Of a DNA stretch of 64,000 bases, positions 35,141-43,581 are shown piece by piece. Source of the stretch: Sphingomonadaceae bacterium (GTDB lineage: Bacteria; Pseudomonadota; Alphaproteobacteria; Sphingomonadales; Sphingomonadaceae); the NCBI GenBank assembly GCA_021732525.1, contig JAKFUU010000008.1, positions 62,001 through 126,000 of the forward strand, given 5' to 3'. The notes under the pieces were generated by a model, which saw nothing but the letters and a program-made list of their open reading frames with translations, ran no database searches and was not told the origin of the DNA. The translations under genes and the position numbers were made by a program. The first letter of the stretch is position 1; every line of letters begins with the position of its first letter.

Positions 35141-36466
35141 CTAACCAGCGGTTACCCGCCAAATCCGGTTGCCGACATCGTCGCTAACCAACAAGGCCCC
35201 GGTTTTGTCGATGGCCAGCATGGTGGGCCGGCCTTGCGCCTTGCCATCCTTATCCAAAAATTCGCTAAGCACATTCACCGGTTGGCCGACCGGAAAGCCT
35301 TTGTTAAACTTCACGAAAATTACGTCATAGCCCGATGCGGGCACGCGGTTCCACGAACCATGCCGGGCAATGAAAGCCCCGGGCGCGAATGCGCTGCCCA
35401 GCTTTGCCTTATCCGCAAAAACGAACCCCAGTGGCGCAACATGCGGCCCAAGGCCATAATCGGGCCTGCGTTCATATTGACGAAGTTCGGGGCGTATATC
35501 CTCCAACCGGTCATCAACATAGCCGCCCCAATAATGCCACGGCCAACCAAAATCGGTGCCTTCGGGCACCATCGTCAGATAATCGGGAACCAAGTCAGAC
35601 CCCAACATATCGCGTTCGTTCACGACCGTCCAAAGCCGTCCGCGATTATCAAAATCCATTCCCACCGGATTGCGCAAGCCCACACCCCACGGCCGACCTT
35701 TGCGGGTTTGCAGGTCAAAGGCGATGATCATCGCGCGGCCGCGTTCCAATTCCATCCCGCCTTCGCCGATATTGCTGTTCGAACCCACGGCGATATATAA
35801 AGTTTTGCCATCGGCGCTGGCGATCAGATTTTTGGTCCAATGCATATTGGGCGCTTTGGCATTCATGTTGAAGATATTCGCTGGCTTTTCGGTAATTTTG
35901 GTATCGCCGTCCTTATAAGGCACCGCCACGATGCCGGTGGTGTTGGCGATGAACAGCCGATCGCCGGCCAGCGCCATGCCAAAGGGGGATTTTAATCCGG
36001 CCAGAAAAACGCCTTTATATTCGGGTTTGCCGTCGCCATCGGCATCGCGCAGCAAGGTGATCCGGTCGGCGGATGGCACGCCTGCGCCCGCCTTATTCGT
36101 CAACCAGTCGGCAACCCATGCAGTCAGCCCGCCGCCGCCCTTGCTGGGTTGCCGGTTGGTTTCGGCAACCAATATGTCGCCATTGGGCAAGCGGTATAAA
36201 TTGCGCGGATGATTAAGACCGTCTGCATAAAGCTCCACCTTCAATCCGGCGGCGGCCTTTGGCTTTTCGCCCGCTTTCCACCGGTCAACGCTGGCGACCT
36301 TGATTGTCGGGATCGTTTGCTCGCGCGATTCGATGCCCTTCAAATCGACATCCGGCCCGGTTAGCTGCGCCATCGGCACTTGCGCCACATCGGGGCGCGT
36401 GATCCAATATCCAACCCCGATCAGGATAAGGATTGTAATGATCGAAAGATTGCGAAAATGATTCAT
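35141..36466 (-). CDS. PQQ-type sugar dehydrogenase (sorbosone dehydrogenase-like)
   Basis: A 441-residue beta-propeller protein related to soluble PQQ-dependent glucose and L-sorbosone dehydrogenases, anchored or exported by one N-terminal hydrophobic helix (LSIITILILIGVGYWI). Family segments are LNHPRNLYRLPNGDILVAET, LRNPVGMDFDNRGRLW, GTDFGWPWHYWGGYVD and ARHGSWNRVPASGYDVIFV, which carry the expected His and Arg near the cofactor. The substrate is unknown and no PQQ synthesis gene is in the window. Its ATG follows directly on the stop of a 72-residue membrane protein gene, so the two form an operon. Confidence 0.86.
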   Translation of the reverse strand: MNHFRNLSIITILILIGVGYWITRPDVAQVPMAQLTGPDVDLKGIESREQTIPTIKVASVDRWKAGEKPKAAAGLKVELYADGLNHPRNLYRLPNGDILVAETNRQPSKGGGGLTAWVADWLTNKAGAGVPSADRITLLRDADGDGKPEYKGVFLAGLKSPFGMALAGDRLFIANTTGIVAVPYKDGDTKITEKPANIFNMNAKAPNMHWTKNLIASADGKTLYIAVGSNSNIGEGGMELERGRAMIIAFDLQTRKGRPWGVGLRNPVGMDFDNRGRLWTVVNERDMLGSDLVPDYLTMVPEGTDFGWPWHYWGGYVDDRLEDIRPELRQYERRPDYGLGPHVAPLGFVFADKAKLGSAFAPGAFIARHGSWNRVPASGYDVIFVKFNKGFPVGQPVNVLSEFLDKDGKAQGRPTMLAIDKTGALLVSDDVGNRIWRVTAG

Positions 36467-36685
36467 CTAAACATCCCCTGAATTTCTGCGATCCCGAAAC
36501 CAAATGAGCAACGCGATCACGTTACCCGCGCTCAGCCCGATGATCATACCGGCCGACGATTCCCCCAAAAATATCCCAATCGCGCCGCCGCCGAGCATCC
36601 CCAGCGCCATAAAAAATCCGCCTGCCATCGGGGCGGCTTTCGGTGCGGGCTTTGGCGCGCGATTGTCTGTTTCCAAATTCTTCAT
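36467..36685 (-). CDS. Small glycine-rich membrane protein
   Basis: A 72-residue protein with a hydrophilic, Pro/Lys-rich start (RAPKPAPKAAP) and two short hydrophobic helices with glycine-zipper spacing (GGFFMALGMLGGGAIGIFLG and MIIGLSAGNVIALLIWF), ending in a positive tail (RDRRNSGD). Its TAG is immediately followed by the ATG of the sugar dehydrogenase gene, which is strong evidence for co-translation. It may help anchor or assemble that enzyme, but this is inferred from position only. I do not recognise a family. Confidence 0.65.
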   Translation of the reverse strand: MKNLETDNRAPKPAPKAAPMAGGFFMALGMLGGGAIGIFLGESSAGMIIGLSAGNVIALLIWFRDRRNSGDV

Positions 36686-36810
36686 CCCCGCTCTTTGCCA
36701 TTATTGCGCTACCGCAAGCAAGCGGCTTGTTGAATGCCGCTGATACTGAAGGCTTTGCCCCAGCCATAAACATGAACGGGCCGGTAACCAATCGCCTTGA
36801 CGCTTGCTCC

Positions 36811-36825
36811 ATGCCTTTAAGGCAT
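36811..36825. promoter_or_regulatory. Operator-like palindrome
   Basis: ATGCCTT-T-AAGGCAT is a perfect 7-base inverted repeat around a single T. It lies in the spacer that divides the small membrane-protein gene (minus) from the small cytoplasmic-protein gene (plus). A binding-site role is inferred. Confidence 0.3.
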
Positions 36826-36892
36826 AACGGGATTATCCGGCGCAGGCCGTTTGGACCGCCGATTATCTATCCATTTATTATAGTGAGATTTA

Positions 36893-37102
36893 ATGTATTT
36901 GCCGTTATATGTTCAACCCGGTGATGTCGCCCAGGCCGAGATTTTGATCGCGAATTTTGGCGCGCAAGCGGGTATCGAAGCCGCCGAAAGGGCGGAGGCG
37001 AGCCGCAACATCGGCAATCACATCCATTATTGCCGCTGGCGTCAGATTGAACGGTTGATCATCATGCTAACCGCACGGACCACATTGGGTACGGTGCATT
37101 AA
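36893..37102 (+). CDS. Small conserved-looking soluble protein
   Basis: A 69-residue protein with no signal or membrane segment. It reads as a compact helical domain: GDVAQAEILIANFGAQAGIE continues to AAERAEASRNIGN, then HYCRWRQIERLIIML and a C-terminal GTVH. I have the impression that similar short proteins ending in this way occur across sphingomonads, but cannot verify it. No Shine-Dalgarno sequence precedes the ATG. A possible promoter (TTGGAC at 36851, TATTAT at 36876, spacing 19) would start transcription within a few bases of the ATG, so leaderless translation is possible. Function is unknown. Confidence 0.55.
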   Translation: MYLPLYVQPGDVAQAEILIANFGAQAGIEAAERAEASRNIGNHIHYCRWRQIERLIIMLTARTTLGTVH

Positions 37103-37136
37103 GATCCCGCAGACACGGGCCGCGAGCCATGCCGCA

Positions 37137-38609
37137 TCAAAAAGAAACCTGCGTCCGCGCGACAAAGGCATCGACGCCGAAATTACGGTCGGCGCCCGCG
37201 GGGATAACCGCGCCGGTATAATCCAGCCGCGCATAGTTGAACAAGAAACGCACATAATTGATCGGCGTCCAGATCAACGATGCCTGATAGCTATTTTGGA
37301 TGCCGCCGATAATAATATCATCGTTCAAATCCAGATAGTCATAACGAATATTCAGCTGTAGCGCGCCCGGACCGCCTTTATCCAACGGATTGCTCACATC
37401 GATCCCGCGAAATGTGCCGCTTCGATATTTCCGTGTATCGTTGGTGAGGAACAAGCCCGCTTCGACCGACCCGCCAAAAAATGTCGGATCGGCAAGGTCG
37501 CGGCGGTTCAGCGTCAACCAATAGCTTTCCGCAGAGGCGTGAAGCCGCCCGGCGATGATTGCGGCCTCCAACCCATATCCGGTTTCCGACGCGGCATTAT
37601 TCAGGCTGCCGGTATCGATGAAACGAATATCGGCGATCCGTGAAAAGGGCCGCTGGCGATATTGCCGGCTTGGTTGGGTATCACTCAAATCGACATGTTG
37701 GAATGATCCGCCCAAATGCAGCTGCGCATTGCCCAGCTTTGGCGCGAAAACCGTCCTTGCGGATAAGGCAATGCTGTTGTTGCCGTCATTGTCCAGCTCG
37801 GCAATATTATCGGTGAAAATCCCGCCTTGTAGCAATAATGGCCCGGTTAGATATTCGGCCGACACGCCCACCCGGCGATCAAAATTAAACGCATCGCTCC
37901 AGGCCGACCGTTCGGTGAAGCTGGTATCGTTGGCGCTAACCAGCTCCTCAATGCCAAAAAAAGGTTTGTGATGGCCGATATTCACCGACAATTTGTCGGT
38001 GCGATATAACAGCAGCACATCGCGCAGCACCACCGGCCCGCCGGTCACGTCAACATCAAGCCGGTACCCGAATCCGCCGGGCAAGGCTCCTTCGGCGCCG
38101 ATCCAAATGCGCCGCGCTTCGCTGCCAAAACCCAGCCCGTCGGTAGCGCCGCTGCCTGGGATCGCCGCTGGGGCATTCACGCTGCCGACATCATAATGAA
38201 TCCGCGCGCGCGGGCGAAAGCTCCAACCCCCTTCGCCCGATATTTCAAATGCGCTTTTGGATTTTGATGCTGCGATTGGATTCGCGGCCTGCACTGCGGC
38301 GGGTTCGGCTTGCGGGTTGGCATTTTTTTGAACATTGGCCGCCGCGGCGTCCACTTTTGCGGTGATCGCCGCCAATTGCTGTTTCAACACCGCAATTTCC
38401 GCGCGTAAGGCCGCAATCTCCTCGCTCGCTGATGATTGTTGCGATGCGCCCGTCTGGGCAGCCGCCGAGTTCGGATTTTGATCCTGGGCTTGCAGCGGGC
38501 TTTGAAACAGCGCGGCCATCGCCGTTGCAAACAATAGCTGCCCGGCAAACGGCGCGCGTGCCTGCTTTACGCTTGCGTAAACGTAAGCTGCATGGCAAGG
38601 TATTTTCAT
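37137..38609 (-). CDS. Phosphate-selective porin OprO/OprP-type
   Basis: A 490-residue outer-membrane porin of the OprO/OprP family. The signal peptide ends LFQSPLQAQD. A coiled-coil region follows (EEIAALRAEIAVLKQQLAAI), as in other porins of the family, then the barrel with ARRIWIGAEGALPGGFGYRL, VNIGHHKPFFGIEELVSAND and a terminal strand ending in Phe (TQVSF), the outer-membrane sorting signal. The frame stays open far upstream over the neighbouring gene, but only ATG 38609 gives a signal peptide. No phosphate genes are near, so the transported anion is not known. It is divergent from an SDR gene with 54 bases between. Confidence 0.87.
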   Translation of the reverse strand: MKIPCHAAYVYASVKQARAPFAGQLLFATAMAALFQSPLQAQDQNPNSAAAQTGASQQSSASEEIAALRAEIAVLKQQLAAITAKVDAAAANVQKNANPQAEPAAVQAANPIAASKSKSAFEISGEGGWSFRPRARIHYDVGSVNAPAAIPGSGATDGLGFGSEARRIWIGAEGALPGGFGYRLDVDVTGGPVVLRDVLLLYRTDKLSVNIGHHKPFFGIEELVSANDTSFTERSAWSDAFNFDRRVGVSAEYLTGPLLLQGGIFTDNIAELDNDGNNSIALSARTVFAPKLGNAQLHLGGSFQHVDLSDTQPSRQYRQRPFSRIADIRFIDTGSLNNAASETGYGLEAAIIAGRLHASAESYWLTLNRRDLADPTFFGGSVEAGLFLTNDTRKYRSGTFRGIDVSNPLDKGGPGALQLNIRYDYLDLNDDIIIGGIQNSYQASLIWTPINYVRFLFNYARLDYTGAVIPAGADRNFGVDAFVARTQVSF

Positions 38610-38663
38610 ATCAACGTCCATTAAGCGGCATAATGATGCCGTCACTATCGCAGGAGAACCCCC

Positions 38664-39566
38664 ATGACCATCAGTTTCACAGACAAAGTGGCCATCGTCA
38701 CCGGCGCGGGCGGCGGGCTTGGCCGCGCCTATGCAATCGAATTGGCCCGCCGGGGTGCAAAAGTCGTGATCAATGACCTGGGCGGTGCGCGCGACGGGAC
38801 GGGCCATTCCGATGCCGCGTTGAAGGTTGTCGAAGAAATAAAGGCGGCGGGCGGCACTGCCATGTCCAACGGCGGCAGCGTGACCGAATATGACCAAATG
38901 GCCGAAATGGTCGCCAAGGCAAAAGAGGCATGGGGCGGCGTCCATATATTGATCAACAATGCCGGTATCCTGCGCGATAAGAGCTTTGCGAAAATGGAAC
39001 CCGCTGACTTCAAGCTGGTCGTCGATGTCCATCTGAACGGATCGGCCAACTGCACCAAAGCCGTTTGGGAAATAATGCGCGAACAAAATTATGGCCGTAT
39101 CTTGATGACCGCATCATCGACCGGACTTTATGGCAATTTCGGCCAAGCCAATTATGGCGCGGCCAAATTGGGTCTCGCGGGGCTTACCAAAACGCTCTAT
39201 CTCGAAGGCGCAAAATATAATATCCGCTGCAACTCCATCGTGCCGGTGGCGGGAACGCGGATGACCGAAGATATTTTTCCGGCTGAGCTTTTCGCAAAAT
39301 TCACACCGGAAAATGTTGCCCCGGCCGCGCTTTATCTGGTCAGCGAAGATGCGCCGACCAATATGATCATCGGTGCGGGCGCGGGCGCCTTTCATGCCGC
39401 CTATATCACGATGACGCCGGGGGTCGCGCTGGCCGATGGCGAGCGCACACCCGAAGGCGTGGCGGCGGCGTGGGAGCGGATTATCGACCGGACGGGCGAA
39501 ACCATCCCGCAATCGGGCGCGGAACAATCGATGGCGGTGTTGAGGGCTTTGCAAGCGATCGGATGA
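38664..39566 (+). CDS. SDR of the MFE-2 3-hydroxyacyl-CoA dehydrogenase type
   Basis: A 300-residue short-chain dehydrogenase resembling the dehydrogenase unit of multifunctional enzyme 2. That branch oxidises (R)-3-hydroxyacyl-CoA in beta-oxidation-like routes. Motifs are [12 protein letters not shown], the branch-typical [25 protein letters not shown], catalytic Ser ([11 protein letters not shown]) and YGAAKLGL, with a C-terminal extension ([18 protein letters not shown]) beyond a standard SDR. AGGAGA lies seven bases before the ATG. It is 42 bases upstream of glutaryl-CoA dehydrogenase and probably shares its transcript, pointing to acyl-CoA degradation. Confidence 0.85.
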   Translation: MTISFTDKVAIVTGAGGGLGRAYAIELARRGAKVVINDLGGARDGTGHSDAALKVVEEIKAAGGTAMSNGGSVTEYDQMAEMVAKAKEAWGGVHILINNAGILRDKSFAKMEPADFKLVVDVHLNGSANCTKAVWEIMREQNYGRILMTASSTGLYGNFGQANYGAAKLGLAGLTKTLYLEGAKYNIRCNSIVPVAGTRMTEDIFPAELFAKFTPENVAPAALYLVSEDAPTNMIIGAGAGAFHAAYITMTPGVALADGERTPEGVAAAWERIIDRTGETIPQSGAEQSMAVLRALQAIG

Positions 39567-39608
39567 ACGCAGCGGGGACACCGGTGCAGCGGCGGACAGG
39601 AGCAGCAA

Positions 39609-40793
39609 ATGGTAGCCATGGCAAATTTTGATTGGGCCGACCCTTTCAATCTCGAAGCGCAGCTTACCCCGGAAGAACGCATGATACGCGATGCCGCGCA
39701 TGGCTTTGCGCAAAGCGCGCTGCAACCGCGTGTGATCGATGCCTACCGCGAAGAAACCGCCGCGCCCGAATTATTCCCCTTAATGGGCCAAGCGGGGTTG
39801 CTCGGCGTGACCGTGCCCGAAGAATATGGCGGCGCGGGTGCCGGATATGTCGCTTATGGCCTGGTCGCGCGCGAAATTGAGCGGGTCGATTCGGGCTATC
39901 GCTCGATGGCGTCGGTGCAAAGCTCCTTGGTGATATATCCCATCCAAGCTTATGGCAGCGAGGACCAACGCCGCAGATATCTGCCGGGGCTTGCGGCAGG
40001 CAGGTTGATCGGCTGCTTCGGCCTTACCGAACCCGACGCGGGCAGCGATCCTGCGGGCATGAAAACCACCGCCAAGAAGGTGGAGGGCGGTTATTTACTC
40101 AACGGCAGCAAGACCTGGATTTCCAACGCGCCCTTTGCCGATGTCTTTATCGTCTGGGCCAAAAGCGACGCGCATGGCGGCGGCATTCGCGGCTTTATCC
40201 TCGAAAAGGGCATGAAGGGCCTGTCCGCGCCGAAAATCAAAGGAAAGCTTAGCCTGCGCGCGTCGACCACCGGCATGATCGTGATGGATAATGTCGCGGT
40301 GGGCGAAGACGCGCTGCTGCCCGATGTTCAGGGATTGAAGGGCCCGTTCGGCTGCTTAAACCGCGCGCGTTATGGCATCAGCTGGGGCGCGATGGGTGCC
40401 GCGGAATTTTGCCTGCATGCGGCGCGGCAATATGGGCTGGACCGGCATCAATTTGGCCGGCCACTCGCCGCAACGCAGCTTTATCAAAAAAAGCTCGCCG
40501 ATATGATGACCGATATTGCCTTTGGCTTGCAAGCCAGCCTGCGCGTCGGCCGCTTGATGGATGAGGGCAAATTCGCGCCCGATATGATCTCGATGGTGAA
40601 ACGCAACAATGTCGGCAAAGCGCTGGATATCGCCCGTCAGGCGCGTGATATGCATGGCGGCAACGGGATCAGCGAAGAATATCAAGTGATCCGCCATGCC
40701 GCCAATTTGGAAACGGTCAACACTTATGAAGGCACACATGATGTCCACGCGCTGATATTGGGCCGGGCGGTAACGGGAATATCGGCCTTTTAG
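39609..40793 (+). CDS. gcdH: Glutaryl-CoA dehydrogenase
   Basis: A 394-residue FAD-dependent acyl-CoA dehydrogenase of the glutaryl-CoA type, which converts glutaryl-CoA to crotonyl-CoA and CO2 in lysine and tryptophan breakdown. The branch is recognised from the substrate-arginine segment [20 protein letters not shown] and the catalytic-glutamate stretch [20 protein letters not shown], both near-diagnostic for Gcd[16 protein letters not shown] and [15 protein letters not shown] are general family motifs. AGGAG lies seven bases before ATG 39609. The gene ends on a TAG formed at the edge of a dispersed repeat. No CoA-transferase or LysR regulator, frequent gcdH neighbours, is present. Confidence 0.9.
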   Translation: MVAMANFDWADPFNLEAQLTPEERMIRDAAHGFAQSALQPRVIDAYREETAAPELFPLMGQAGLLGVTVPEEYGGAGAGYVAYGLVAREIERVDSGYRSMASVQSSLVIYPIQAYGSEDQRRRYLPGLAAGRLIGCFGLTEPDAGSDPAGMKTTAKKVEGGYLLNGSKTWISNAPFADVFIVWAKSDAHGGGIRGFILEKGMKGLSAPKIKGKLSLRASTTGMIVMDNVAVGEDALLPDVQGLKGPFGCLNRARYGISWGAMGAAEFCLHAARQYGLDRHQFGRPLAATQLYQKKLADMMTDIAFGLQASLRVGRLMDEGKFAPDMISMVKRNNVGKALDIARQARDMHGGNGISEEYQVIRHAANLETVNTYEGTHDVHALILGRAVTGISAF

Positions 40794-40848
40794 AGCATTT
40801 TGCGCTAAATGCGGATCGCTCCAATCCTCTCCGCTTCCGGGGAGGATT
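40792..40848. repeat. Dispersed repeat copy 2
   Basis: Starts AGAGCATTTTGCGCTAAATG on the stop codon of gcdH and continues to a CCTCTCCGC...GGGGAGG hairpin. The right inverted end seen in copies 1 and 3 is missing, so this copy is truncated or diverged. It may serve as the gcdH terminator. Confidence 0.7.
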
Positions 40849-40884
40849 GTAGGGTTCATATCTGAATATAGCGCATCTTTGCCG

Positions 40885-41490
40885 CTATTCCCGATTTTTC
40901 TGACGCATCGCCATAATGAAAATCACGGCGGCGGCGGCGGCGAAGATAAACCATTGGATGGCATAAAGCAGGTGATTGTTGGGAATCGACGCCGGGCTGG
41001 GCCGTGCCAATGTTTCCAGCCCGGCAATCGGTTCGGTTGCAACCAGTTTGATCAGCTGCGGCTTATGCGGCGCGATGATACCGGTGACAAGGCCGCCGGG
41101 CCAATGGGGAATATCGGGGCGCTGCGACCAGCCAATCGCAACCACCGCCCCTGGCCCTTCGGCCCCGCCGGTTTGGCAGCTGGCAAGATGGGCAAAGCCA
41201 GCCTCTCCGGTGGCGCTGGTGCCCGAGATACTGCGCCATCCGATCACCTTGATACATTGCACGCGCGACCGGCGAAATAGCGGCAGGGCATTCGCGACAG
41301 GCACCAGGGGATAGGCCACCGCCGCCCGGCCCGAAGCATTCGCGTAACGCGCGAGCAATGCTTCTTTTTCGCCCTTGCGTTGCAATTGCCACATACCCAG
41401 CGCGATCATCGTCAATATCGCGGCGGCGGCGACAATCGCCGAAAAAATCATCCAATTTTGTCTTCGTCCGGTCATTGTTCGCCTGGTCAT
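40885..41490 (-). CDS. SURF1-family cytochrome oxidase assembly protein
   Basis: A 201-residue SURF1/Shy1 homologue that aids haem a insertion during cytochrome c oxidase assembly. Two transmembrane helices bracket a periplasmic loop: an N-terminal one (MIFSAIVAAAAILTMIALGM) followed by the family WQLQRKGEKEALLARYA, and a C-terminal one in LLYAIQWFIFAAAAAVIFIM. Cysteines in QCIK and LASCQT are not a family hallmark. ATG overlaps the DUF983 stop (ATGA). It is the last gene of the oxidase operon and faces gcdH. Confidence 0.85.
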   Translation of the reverse strand: MTRRTMTGRRQNWMIFSAIVAAAAILTMIALGMWQLQRKGEKEALLARYANASGRAAVAYPLVPVANALPLFRRSRVQCIKVIGWRSISGTSATGEAGFAHLASCQTGGAEGPGAVVAIGWSQRPDIPHWPGGLVTGIIAPHKPQLIKLVATEPIAGLETLARPSPASIPNNHLLYAIQWFIFAAAAAVIFIMAMRQKNRE

Positions 41491-41885
41491 TGAAGGTCCG
41501 AACCGCCGGCTTCGCCCGCATTACGGCGATATTCGGCGATCAGCAACGCCGCCTTCGCCGCCCGGATGCTGATGAGTGTCAACAGCGTGGTTACCGGCAC
41601 CCAAATGGCGGCGTGAATCCAAACGGGCAAAATAACCGCATGATGCAGCCATAGCGCCATTGCGATAATAACCGCCCCAATCGGAATGATCAGCAGCGCC
41701 GCCGGGCCATCGCCAACATTGAAGGATGTGTAATCCAGCCCGCAACCATCGCAGCGTTGGGCGAAGGATGGTTGCAGCATATGATGCGATATAAACAGGT
41801 TGCGGGTGTGACATTGCGGGCAAAGGCCCAAAAGAACGGCCTTCCAATAAGCGGGCCGCTCGATCGGATTTTGCTGTTCATCCAT
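41487..41885 (-). CDS. DUF983 membrane protein
   Basis: A 132-residue protein of the DUF983 family, common inside alphaproteobacterial cytochrome oxidase operons. Two CxxC pairs (LCPQCHTRNLF and QRCDGCGLDY) form a probable zinc or metal knuckle, followed by two transmembrane helices (PAALLIIPIGAVIIAMALWL and a second one through WVPVTTLLTLISI). The gene starts three bases after the coxC stop and overlaps surf1, so it is translated with the oxidase genes. A role in oxidase maturation is inferred from this context; the biochemical function is not known. Confidence 0.85.
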   Translation of the reverse strand: MDEQQNPIERPAYWKAVLLGLCPQCHTRNLFISHHMLQPSFAQRCDGCGLDYTSFNVGDGPAALLIIPIGAVIIAMALWLHHAVILPVWIHAAIWVPVTTLLTLISIRAAKAALLIAEYRRNAGEAGGSDLQ

Positions 41886-41888
41886 CTA

Positions 41889-42749
41889 TCAATGAACCGG
41901 TGCGCCCCAACCGCCCCAAACATAGACGACGACGAAGAGAAACAGCCACACGACGTCGACAAAATGCCAATACCAAGCGGCGGCTTCAAAACCAAAATGC
42001 TGCTGCGGCGTGAAATGGCCCTTATAACTGCGGATTAGGCAGACGATCAGGAATATGGTGCCCACCAAAACATGGAAGCCGTGAAACCCGGTGGCCATGA
42101 AGAATGTCGTGCCATAATTCAGCCCGCCAAAGGCAAAAGGCGCCTCGGCATATTCGAGCGCTTGCAGGCTGGTGAAAAGCACGCCGAGGATAATCGTTAA
42201 CCACAGCCCTTTTTTAAGGCCATCGCGGTCGCCATGGATCAACGAATGATGCGCCCAGGTGACCGTCGTCCCCGAGCAGAGCAGGATGAGCGTGTTGAGC
42301 AGTGGCAGCTTATTGGCCGCGAGCACTTCAACGCCCTTGGGCGGCCATTGCAGCAGGGCCGCCGCGCCTTCTTGACCAAACAAGCTTTCGGTTGCGCCCT
42401 CGACCACTTGAATGGGCGCGGGAAACAGCGAAAAATCAAACCAGGCCCAAAACCAGCCAACGAAAAACATCACTTCGGACGCGATGAAGAGGATCATGCC
42501 GTAGCGCAAATGCAGCGACACCACCGGCGTATGATCGCCGGCATGCGCCTCGGCAACCACATCGACCCACCAGCTATAGAAGGTGAATAATATGGCCAGC
42601 AAGCCCAGCCCGAATATCAGCGGGCCGTAGGCCGTCTTATGCATCCACAAGACAAGGCCGCCAAACATGGTCAGCGCCCCAAAACTACCGATCAACGGCC
42701 AGATGCTGGGGGGAAGAATATGATAATCGTGATTCTTGGCGCCTGCCAT
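41889..42749 (-). CDS. ctaE: Cytochrome c oxidase subunit III
   Basis: A 286-residue subunit III of the aa3-type oxidase with seven transmembrane helices. Family segments are HDYHILPPSIWPLIGSFGAL, the WWVDVVAEAHAGDHTP loop, MILFIASEVMFFVGWFWAWF and GFHGFHVLVGTIFLIVCLIR, ending WHFVDVVWLFLFVVVYVWGG. The frame is open upstream, but ATG 42749 with AGGGA eight bases earlier gives the canonical N-terminus. It lies between ctaG and the DUF983 gene in the oxidase operon. Confidence 0.96.
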   Translation of the reverse strand: MAGAKNHDYHILPPSIWPLIGSFGALTMFGGLVLWMHKTAYGPLIFGLGLLAILFTFYSWWVDVVAEAHAGDHTPVVSLHLRYGMILFIASEVMFFVGWFWAWFDFSLFPAPIQVVEGATESLFGQEGAAALLQWPPKGVEVLAANKLPLLNTLILLCSGTTVTWAHHSLIHGDRDGLKKGLWLTIILGVLFTSLQALEYAEAPFAFGGLNYGTTFFMATGFHGFHVLVGTIFLIVCLIRSYKGHFTPQQHFGFEAAAWYWHFVDVVWLFLFVVVYVWGGWGAPVH

Positions 42750-42808
42750 AATGTTATTCCCTGCAATGTTGGGTCTTGCGACCGAATATGGGTGTTGCTT
42801 TAACCGCT

Positions 42809-43354
42809 CTATTCGCTTTGGTCCACTGGATAGAAGGTATAGCTGAGCGTAATTTCTTCGATATCTTTGGTGTCTGGATCGGTCAGGATTTTGGGGTCGA
42901 CATAATAAACGACGGGCATGCGAACCTGTTGCCCCGGTTTCAATGTTTGTTCGGTGAAACAAAAACATTGTATCTTGTTGAAATATTGCCCCGCGATTAT
43001 CGGCGTAACGTTAAAAGACGCTGTCCCGGTTACGGCTTCGTCGGACAGATTCTTCGCAATATATATCGACAAGTCGCGCGCACCGACGCTGACGGTATCG
43101 GTGGTCCGTTCCGGCTTAAAATCCCAAGGTAGATCGCTGCGATGATTGGCGTCAAAGCGGATCACGATAGTTTTGTTGGTGGGCTTGATGGTCGCCGCCT
43201 GCGCTTCATCCACCCGCATCGTGGTGCCGCCAAAGCCGGTTACTTGGCAGAAAATACGGTATAGCGGGACCGCAGCAAAGCCCATCCCCACCATCGAAAT
43301 GGCCAGCGCGCCCGCCATCAATCCGGTCTTAAGATTATGCGCCTCATGCGTCAT
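42809..43354 (-). CDS. ctaG: Cytochrome c oxidase copper chaperone CtaG/Cox11
   Basis: A 181-residue Cox11-type protein that delivers copper to the CuB site of subunit I. One N-terminal membrane anchor (LMAGALAISMVGMGFAAVPL) precedes the conserved YRIFCQVTGFGGTT. The periplasmic beta domain contains the copper motif KIQCFCFTEQ and ends in VDPKILTDPDTKDIEEITLS. The ATG overlaps the stop of the 76-residue protein gene upstream (ATGA). A longer frame exists upstream but duplicates the neighbouring genes' sequence and is not used. Confidence 0.95.
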   Translation of the reverse strand: MTHEAHNLKTGLMAGALAISMVGMGFAAVPLYRIFCQVTGFGGTTMRVDEAQAATIKPTNKTIVIRFDANHRSDLPWDFKPERTTDTVSVGARDLSIYIAKNLSDEAVTGTASFNVTPIIAGQYFNKIQCFCFTEQTLKPGQQVRMPVVYYVDPKILTDPDTKDIEEITLSYTFYPVDQSE

Positions 43355-43581
43355 GACGCACCGATTTTGACCAATGTTATCGCAAAAAACAACACACACA
43401 TTGCCAGTAAAATCATCCCTAACATGCGCGATCGCGAATCTTGCCTTGCGCGGATCAATTTGCTTTCTTCGGGTGACACGGTTCCAACCTGCTGCGCTTC
43501 GGGCCGCGACCAATCCGATGGCGCCCGTTCGGGACGCGCGCTTTTGGGTGATGCATGGAGCGTATTTTTGCCGTCGGTCAT
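43351..43581 (-). CDS. Small single-span protein of the oxidase operon
   Basis: A 76-residue protein with a hydrophilic N-terminal half ([20 protein letters not shown], then [20 protein letters not shown]) and one C-terminal transmembrane helix ([20 protein letters not shown]). Both ends overlap neighbours in ATGA junctions: the start with the ctaB stop, the end with the ctaG start. Such tight coupling suggests a partner in oxidase assembly. Short single-span proteins at this position are seen in other alphaproteobacterial operons, but I cannot name a family. Confidence 0.75.
   Translation of the reverse strand: MTDGKNTLHASPKSARPERAPSDWSRPEAQQVGTVSPEESKLIRARQDSRSRMLGMILLAMCVLFFAITLVKIGAS

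Noticed and set aside
38610-39086. Upstream extension of the porin frame to 39086
   Set aside because: The added 159 residues are antisense to the SDR gene and would bury the porin signal peptide. ATG 38609 gives a proper exported protein.
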